Source of the DNA: Candidatus Gastranaerophilales bacterium
GTDB taxonomy: Bacteria; Cyanobacteriota; Vampirovibrionia; Gastranaerophilales; JAILCC01
Direction of reading: 5' to 3'
Assembly (NCBI GenBank): GCA_024408745.1
Contig: JAKSUS010000022.1
Location: 1-11,029 of the forward strand
Length of the DNA: 11,029 bases
The stretch's first letter is position 1. Each line of letters starts with the position of its first letter. This document shows, piece after piece, positions 6,129 to 11,029 of the stretch. Under the pieces are notes generated by a model. That model was given only the letters and a program-made list of their open reading frames with translations, had not been told where the DNA came from and searched no databases. Position numbers and translations under genes: made by a program.

Positions 6129-7181
6129 ATGGTATTAAAATCAAAAATAAGACCGGTAGAATTAATTGATGATAAAGTTTTTCTTATTGATCAGACAATT
6201 TTACCTTATGAATATAAAAAAGTTGAAATAACAAATTATAAAGATATGGCAGTTGCAATTAAAGATATGATTGTCAGAGGTGCCCCGGCTATCGGAATTT
6301 CAGGCGCTCATGGTTTGGCTTTGGCTGCAAAAGAATTTGCAAACGTTTCTTCAAAAGATGATTTTTATAGACATTTAAGAGATGCAGCAGATTATTTAAT
6401 TTCTCAAAGACCAACAGCAGTAAATTTAGAATGGGCGGTTAATAAATTATATGATGTCGCCTTGTCTTTAAAAGATTTAGAAATAAATGAAATTGTAAAT
6501 AATGTTTTCGAATATTCAAAAAAATTAGAATTAGAAGATATTGAAATTAATATTAACATTGGCGAAAACGGTGCAAATATTGTTCCTAAAGGTGCAACAA
6601 TTTTAACTCATTGTAATGCAGGTGCTTTGGCAACAGTTGGTTATGGTACTGCATTAGGTGTTGTGAGAAGTGCATTTGACAGAGATAAAACTGTTCAAGT
6701 TTTTGCGGATGAAACACGTCCTCGTCAGCAAGGTGCAAGGCTAACAACTTGGGAACTTGTGGAAGACGGAATACCTGTAACACTTATAACTGACGGAATG
6801 AGCGGTTACTTTATGAAAAAAGGAATGATTGATGTTGTAATAACAGGTGCGGACAGAATTGCAGCAAACGGTGACAGCGCAAATAAAATAGGCACTTACA
6901 ATTTAGCACTTGTTGCAAAGGCTCATAATGTTCCGTTTTATATTGCAGCACCGTTATCAACAATTGATACAAACATAAAAACAGGTGATGAAATTATTAT
7001 TGAAGAACGTAATCATGAAGAAGTTACACATATTAACGGCAAAACAGTTTGCGCCGAAGGTGTAAAAGTTATTAATCCGGGCTTTGATGTAACCCCGCAT
7101 GAATTAATTGCAGGTATTATTACGGAAAAAGGAATTTTAAGACCTGATTATATCAATTCAATAAAGAATGTAAAAGGATAA
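6129..7181 (+). CDS. mtnA: S-methyl-5-thioribose-1-phosphate isomerase
   Basis: Converts 5-methylthioribose-1-phosphate to 5-methylthioribulose-1-phosphate in methionine salvage; it belongs to the eIF2B-alpha/beta/delta-like superfamily. At 350 aa it has normal length. Visible signatures are I-V-R-G-A-P-A-I-G-I-S-G, R-P-T-A-V-N-L-E-W-A, T-H-C162-N-A-G-A-L-A-T-V-G-Y-G-T-A, D-E-T-R-P-R-Q-Q-G-A-R-L-T-T-W-E-L, G-A-D242-R-I-A-A-N-G-D and N-K-I-G-T-Y. Cys162 and Asp242 match the catalytic Cys/Asp pair known from Bacillus MtnA. The ATG lies 5 bases after the preceding stop, and its ribosome site (AAAGGAAAT) sits inside the end of that gene, so the two are very likely co-transcribed. No other methionine-salvage gene is visible nearby. 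A ribose-1,5-bisphosphate isomerase role is a less likely alternative. Confidence 0.93.
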   Translation: MVLKSKIRPVELIDDKVFLIDQTILPYEYKKVEITNYKDMAVAIKDMIVRGAPAIGISGAHGLALAAKEFANVSSKDDFYRHLRDAADYLISQRPTAVNLEWAVNKLYDVALSLKDLEINEIVNNVFEYSKKLELEDIEININIGENGANIVPKGATILTHCNAGALATVGYGTALGVVRSAFDRDKTVQVFADETRPRQQGARLTTWELVEDGIPVTLITDGMSGYFMKKGMIDVVITGADRIAANGDSANKIGTYNLALVAKAHNVPFYIAAPLSTIDTNIKTGDEIIIEERNHEEVTHINGKTVCAEGVKVINPGFDVTPHELIAGIITEKGILRPDYINSIKNVKG

Positions 7182-7195
7182 AATTATTTTAATAA

Positions 7196-8713
7196 TTATA
7201 TAATAGATTTCCCTGTCATTTCTTGAGGTTGCTCAATGCCCATAAGTTTTAAAACAGTTGGTGCTACATCACAAAGTGCAGCATCATCACGAAGTTTTAC
7301 ATCTTCTTTGTCGTTAATAACAACAAAAGGAACTTTATTTGTAGTGTGTGCAGTATGAGGTTCTTTGGTTTCACTGTTAATCATGGTTTCTGCATTTCCA
7401 TGATCAGCCGTTAATAACATTACATAACCGTTTTCTTTTACTGCTTCTAAAATTCTGCCTAAGCATTTATCAACTGCTTCAACTGCTTTTTCGGCTGCTT
7501 CCATAACTCCTGTATGCCCTACCATATCAGGGTTTGCAAAGTTTACCAATACAAACGGATATTCATTTGATTTCAATGCATTAACAACATTGTCACAAAC
7601 TTCATAAGCGCTCATTTCAGGCTTCAAATCATAAGTCGCAACTGAAGGTGATTTAACCAAGGCTCTCGTTTCGGTTCCGAAAGGCTTTTCAACTCCGCCG
7701 TTAAAGAAAAATGTAACGTGTGCATATTTTTCTGTTTCTGCAGTTCTGAATTGCTTAATATTATTATTATCTAAAACTTCACCTAAAATATTTTTGTGAA
7801 CTTGCGGTTTAAATGCAATAGGAAGTCCGAATTTTTCATCGTATTGAGTCATACAAACATAATAAATGTTTTTCAGAACTTTCTTTCTTGTAAAACCGTC
7901 AAAATCAGCAAAATTAATTGCTCTTGTTATTTCTCTTGCTCTGTCGGGACGGAAGTTAAAGAAAATAATTCCGTCGTTATCGTGTACTCTTGAATTTTCC
8001 AAAGTAATGGTAGGAATTACAAATTCATCTGTAACACCGTCTTTATATGATTGTTCTATTGCTTCAGCGGAATTTTTTGCGAAGTTGCCCTCACCTAAAA
8101 CCAAAGCATTATAAGCTTTTTCAACTCTTTCCCAACGATTATCTCTGTCCATTGCGTAGTATCTTCCTGAAATTGTTGCAATTTGCGGGAAACCGTTTTG
8201 TTTTAATATGTTTTCAACTTCTTTTAAATAATCAATTGCACTTTGAGGAGGAGTATCTCTTCCGTCTAAAAATGCGTGTAAATATAATTTTTCAATTTTA
8301 TTTCTTTTTGCAAGTTCAATAAGTCCGAAGATATGTTTCATTGCGCTGTGAACACCACCGTCACTTAATAAACCCCAAATGTGAAGAGCAGAATTGTTTT
8401 CTTTTACATGATTTATAACATTTATAAATTCTTCGTTTTTAAAAAATTCTTCTTCATCAATAGCCTTGTTAATTCTTGTCAATTCCTGATAAACAATTCT
8501 TCCTGCACCTAAATTCAAGTGTCCTACTTCCGAATTTCCCATTTGACCTTCGGGAAGTCCGACATGCAGACCGTCTGCATAAATTGTTGTATTAGGATAA
8601 TTTTCCAATATTTTATTAAAATTAGGGACATTTGCGTGAGTAATTGCATTTCCGTCATAATTTTCACCAATTCCCCAACCGTCCATTATTGTTAAAAGCA
8701 CTTTGTTTTTCAT
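7196..8713 (-). CDS. gpmI: 2,3-bisphosphoglycerate-independent phosphoglycerate mutase
   Basis: Interconverts 3- and 2-phosphoglycerate in glycolysis and gluconeogenesis using two Mn ions and a phosphoserine intermediate; it is an alkaline-phosphatase superfamily member. From the ATG at 8713 the protein is 505 aa, the normal length. Motifs are L-T-I-M-D11-G-W-G, G-N-S61-E-V-G-H (S61 nucleophile), D-G-R-D-T-P-P, G-R-Y-Y-A-M-D-R-D-N-R-W, F-R-P-D-R-A-R, N-P-D-M-V-G-H-T-G, T-A-D-H-G-N-A-E and P-H-T-A-H-T-T. All are intact. An in-frame ATG at 8761 would add 16 residues, but the family starts near M-K-N-K-V-L-L, and this ATG has GAGGT 7 bases upstream. It faces mtnA with 14 bases between stops, and follows pnp, from which it is separated by a terminator. 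Confidence 0.96.
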   Translation of the reverse strand: MKNKVLLTIMDGWGIGENYDGNAITHANVPNFNKILENYPNTTIYADGLHVGLPEGQMGNSEVGHLNLGAGRIVYQELTRINKAIDEEEFFKNEEFINVINHVKENNSALHIWGLLSDGGVHSAMKHIFGLIELAKRNKIEKLYLHAFLDGRDTPPQSAIDYLKEVENILKQNGFPQIATISGRYYAMDRDNRWERVEKAYNALVLGEGNFAKNSAEAIEQSYKDGVTDEFVIPTITLENSRVHDNDGIIFFNFRPDRAREITRAINFADFDGFTRKKVLKNIYYVCMTQYDEKFGLPIAFKPQVHKNILGEVLDNNNIKQFRTAETEKYAHVTFFFNGGVEKPFGTETRALVKSPSVATYDLKPEMSAYEVCDNVVNALKSNEYPFVLVNFANPDMVGHTGVMEAAEKAVEAVDKCLGRILEAVKENGYVMLLTADHGNAETMINSETKEPHTAHTTNKVPFVVINDKEDVKLRDDAALCDVAPTVLKLMGIEQPQEMTGKSII

Positions 8714-8720
8714 TATTAAT

Positions 8721-8725
8721 ACCTC
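8721..8725 (-). promoter_or_regulatory. Ribosome binding site deciding the gpmI start
   Basis: GAGGT on the minus strand, 7 bases before the ATG at 8713. It favours this start over the upstream in-frame ATG at 8761. Confidence 0.65.
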
Positions 8726-8802
8726 ATTAATCTCTTTATAATTCAATTTAACAACAAACATGAAAATAGAGGAAGAATATATTCCGATTCATAACATATT
8801 AG

Positions 8803-8842
8803 ACTAAATTATTCATATAATTAATATTATAAGAAATTTAGT
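8803..8842. repeat. AT-rich dyad in the gpmI upstream region
   Basis: Perfect 8-base arms ACTAAATT (8803-8810) and AATTTAGT (8835-8842) enclose a second inverted pair TATAAT (8816-8821) and ATTATA (8826-8831) around a 4-base loop. It could fold as a weak two-part hairpin, or act as a binding site. The inner arms also provide a consensus -10 hexamer on each strand; the minus-strand one is about 110 bases before gpmI and has no clear -35 box. In DNA this AT-rich a chance origin is possible. I see nothing else in the roughly 215-base gap apart from the pnp terminator. Confidence 0.4.
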
Positions 8843-8875
8843 ATCAAATAATTAAAAAATAATGTTTCTAAATAT

Positions 8876-8907
8876 AAAAAGCGTGCAATAAATATTACAC
8901 GCTTTTT
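8876..8907 (-). terminator. Rho-independent terminator of pnp
   Basis: On the minus strand AAAAAGCGTG, a 12-base AT-rich loop, and CACGCTTTTT form a 10-base-pair stem with a GC-containing core followed by a T run. It lies 22 bases beyond the pnp stop at 8930. The stem is symmetrical with T runs on both strands, so it could also stop plus-strand transcription, though no plus-strand gene precedes it. Confidence 0.85.
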
Positions 8908-8929
8908 ATTAATATTATTATGTAACTTA

Positions 8930-11029
8930 TTAAAGAGTTGCTTTTTCTTCGTCAGTTACACCTTTTATTGTCATTTTAGTTCTTCCTCTGTCATCAATTT
9001 CAAGAACTTTAACGATTACTTCATCACCCATTTTCAAGTAATCTTCAACTTTTTCAACACGTTCTTTTGATATTTGAGAAATATGAACCATGCCGTCTTT
9101 ACCAGGTGCAATTTCTACAATAGCACCGATTGGAAGAATTCTTGTAACTCTGCCTTTTGCAACTAAGCCGGGTTCGAGTTTCATTGTTAATTCATCAATC
9201 ATGCGTTTTGCAATTACTGCACCTTCCTGATCAACACTTGTAATTGTTACATTGCCGTCATCATCAATATCAATAGTTGCACCAGATGAATCAATGATAT
9301 TTCTGATTGTTTTACCACCCGGTCCGATTACTGTTCCGATTAAATCTTGATCAATCTTGAAGGTTGTAATCTTAGGTGCATAAGGTGACATTTCAGGACG
9401 TGGAGCAGAAATAACTTCTCTCATTTTGTCCATAATGAATAAACGACCTTCTTTAGCTTGCGCGAGAGCCTGAATTAAAGTTTCACGAGGAATACCTTGG
9501 ATTTTCATATCCATTTGAAGTGCTGTAACACCGACTTCGTTACCTGTAACTTTAAAGTCCATATCACCTAAGAAGTCTTCAATACCTTGAATATCAGTTA
9601 AAACGGTTGTTTTATCAGGTTCTTTAATAAGACCCATTGCAACACCGCCAATCATAGTTTTTAGAGGAACACCAGCATCCATTAATGCTAAACAGCTTCC
9701 GCAAGTACTTGCCATTGAAGTAGAACCGTTTGATTCTAAAACGTCAGATGTAACTCTTATTGCATATCCGCATTCTTCTTCACTTGGAAGTGCAGGAACA
9801 ATAGCTCTTTCCGCTAAGTTACCATGACCGATTTCACGTCTGCCGGGGCTTCTTAATGGTTTTGCTTCACCTACTGAAAAACCGGGGAAGAAATAATTGT
9901 GCATATATCTTTTAGAAGTTTGAGGGTCAATTCCGTCAAGCTCTTGAGCCATGCCGGGACCTGCAACCGTACAAACAGAAAGAACCTGAGTTTGTCCTCT
10001 TGTAAATATTGCACTACCATGCGTACGAGGTAGAACACCAACTTCACACCAAATAGGTCTGATTTCGGTATTTTTTCTGCCATCTGCTCTAACACCTTCT
10101 TCGGTAATCATTCTTCTCATTATTTTCTTTTCTAATGATTTGAATTCTTCACCTGTTAAATCTAATTCAGTAGAAGCAAGAAGAACTCTGATTTCATCTT
10201 CTTCAGGAAGTGCTTCAATTGCTTCTTTAACTTTTGTTTTTGCTTCTTCAAGTTTATTTTCTCTGTATTCTCTGTCGAAGTTGTGCATAGCATCAAAAAT
10301 CATATCAGAAGCAACATTTTTAATTAATTCTGCTAATTTTGTTGTGTCAAAAGGATTAACGAAAGGAACTTTTTCAACACCACATTCCTGAACGAATTGT
10401 TTTTGTGCTGCAACTTGATTTCTGATTTCGATTTGTGCAAGGTCAACAGCTTGCATAATTTCTTCTTCAGTCGCAAAGTTCATACCTGCTTCAACCATGA
10501 TAACTGAATCTTCAGTACCTGCAACAACGATACTCATATCGCCTTTTTGAACTTGTTGATAAGTCGGGTTGATAATCATTTGACCGTCAACTCTGCCAAT
10601 ACGAACGGCACCGACAGGTCCTTCAAAAGGTGCGTTACTTAAACTTAATGCAAATGATGCACCTAAAATTGCATATACATCAGGTTGTTCTTCTTGGTCT
10701 GAACTTAAAACCGATGCAACGATTTGAACATCATTTCTAAAACCTTTTGGGAATAAAGGTCTGATTGGTCTATCAATAAGTCTGCTGCAAAGGATTGCTT
10801 TATCGCCGGGGCGACCTTCTTTTCTTAAAAATCCGCCCGGAATTTTACCTACTGCAGACATTTTTTCTTCAAAATCAACTGTTAACGGGAAAAAATCAAC
10901 TCCCGGTTTAGGTTCAGGAGCCATTGTAGCAGTTACCAAAAGAACTGTATCGCCAACTTTTACCCATGCTGAACCACTTGCTTGTTTTGCATACTTTCCT
11001 GTTTCAACTGTGACTTCTTTGCCACCAAC
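8930..11029 (-). CDS. pnp: Polyribonucleotide nucleotidyltransferase (PNPase), start outside window
   Basis: Phosphorolytic 3'-5' exoribonuclease that degrades RNA to nucleoside diphosphates, acting as a trimer and often with RNase E or RhlB. The frame is open to the window edge; 699 residues are visible and only about ten N-terminal ones are missing, since G-K-E-V-T-V-E-T-G lies close to the family's start. Numbered from the edge: first RNase PH domain about 1-140, helical domain about 240-310, second RNase PH domain about 320-545 with G396-R-R-E-I-G-H-G, E-S-N-G-S-T-S-M-A-S, D489-M-D491 and M-D507-M-K, KH domain with G-P-G-G at 569-572, and S1 domain about 622-692. It ends a few residues after S1, with no extended tail. 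The TTG at 10939 is an internal codon, not a start. A terminator follows. Confidence 0.97.
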   Translation of the reverse strand, partial: VGGKEVTVETGKYAKQASGSAWVKVGDTVLLVTATMAPEPKPGVDFFPLTVDFEEKMSAVGKIPGGFLRKEGRPGDKAILCSRLIDRPIRPLFPKGFRNDVQIVASVLSSDQEEQPDVYAILGASFALSLSNAPFEGPVGAVRIGRVDGQMIINPTYQQVQKGDMSIVVAGTEDSVIMVEAGMNFATEEEIMQAVDLAQIEIRNQVAAQKQFVQECGVEKVPFVNPFDTTKLAELIKNVASDMIFDAMHNFDREYRENKLEEAKTKVKEAIEALPEEDEIRVLLASTELDLTGEEFKSLEKKIMRRMITEEGVRADGRKNTEIRPIWCEVGVLPRTHGSAIFTRGQTQVLSVCTVAGPGMAQELDGIDPQTSKRYMHNYFFPGFSVGEAKPLRSPGRREIGHGNLAERAIVPALPSEEECGYAIRVTSDVLESNGSTSMASTCGSCLALMDAGVPLKTMIGGVAMGLIKEPDKTTVLTDIQGIEDFLGDMDFKVTGNEVGVTALQMDMKIQGIPRETLIQALAQAKEGRLFIMDKMREVISAPRPEMSPYAPKITTFKIDQDLIGTVIGPGGKTIRNIIDSSGATIDIDDDGNVTITSVDQEGAVIAKRMIDELTMKLEPGLVAKGRVTRILPIGAIVEIAPGKDGMVHISQISKERVEKVEDYLKMGDEVIVKVLEIDDRGRTKMTIKGVTDEEKATL

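Noticed and set aside
7183..7196. ATTATT-TT-AATAAT dyad between the mtnA and gpmI stops
   Set aside because: It has only A/T pairs and a 2-base loop, too weak and tight to act as a terminator.
7866..8322. Plus-strand open frames of 65-91 codons opposite gpmI
   Set aside because: They lie wholly inside a strongly conserved gpmI frame, are Leu/Phe/Ser-rich as expected for complement shadows, and have no family signatures.
8876..8907. Hairpin as the start of an integron or attachment site
   Set aside because: It is a short stem with T runs directly after the pnp stop, a normal intrinsic terminator, and no mobile gene is near.
10140..10391. Plus-strand 83-codon frame opposite pnp
   Set aside because: It is an antisense shadow of the PNPase helical domain with a Ser/Ala-rich low-complexity product; nothing supports expression.

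Overview
The window is very AT-rich (roughly 30 % GC by eye) and bacterial, with tightly packed genes, overlapping or nearly touching coding ends, and mostly housekeeping content. The protein style (Lys/Asn/Ile-rich), the secreted glycosyl-hydrolase-like protein with an 'SGHG' N-terminal module, and the GlcD/GlcF pair would fit a low-GC gut bacterium. My best guess is the non-photosynthetic cyanobacterial lineage Gastranaerophilales (Melainabacteria). This is an inference from style; a low-GC Firmicute cannot be excluded.

Layout. 1-351 (+): 3' end of a membrane protein, probably a UbiA-type prenyltransferase, whose last 12 bases overlap the end of the convergent gene. 340-3280 (-): a compact operon, HIT-family hydrolase > glcD > glcF, with a good promoter at 3315-3344. 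3367-4392 (-): a dnaJ-like co-chaperone gene interrupted by one in-frame TAA, leaving a 295-residue product and a 45-codon in-frame remnant. 4393-4497: divergent promoter region. 4498-7181 (+): a secreted GHL10-like protein followed 5 bases later by mtnA (methylthioribose-1-phosphate isomerase). 7196-8713 (-): gpmI (cofactor-independent phosphoglycerate mutase), convergent with mtnA across 14 bases. 8714-8929: intergenic region with an AT-rich dyad and the pnp terminator. 8930-11029 (-): pnp (polynucleotide phosphorylase), missing only about its first ten codons at the window edge.

The genes serve separate functions: 2-hydroxyacid oxidation (GlcD/GlcF), protein folding (DnaJ), methionine salvage (MtnA), glycolysis (GpmI), RNA turnover (PNPase) and an envelope or secreted protein. 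I see no RNA genes, mobile elements, CRISPR arrays or defence modules, and no gene-free stretch above about 216 bases. I did not find a clear new multi-gene system. The observations most worth a second look are the nonsense-interrupted dnaJ with a half-size zinc module, and the GHL10-like protein whose usual acidic signature residues are replaced.
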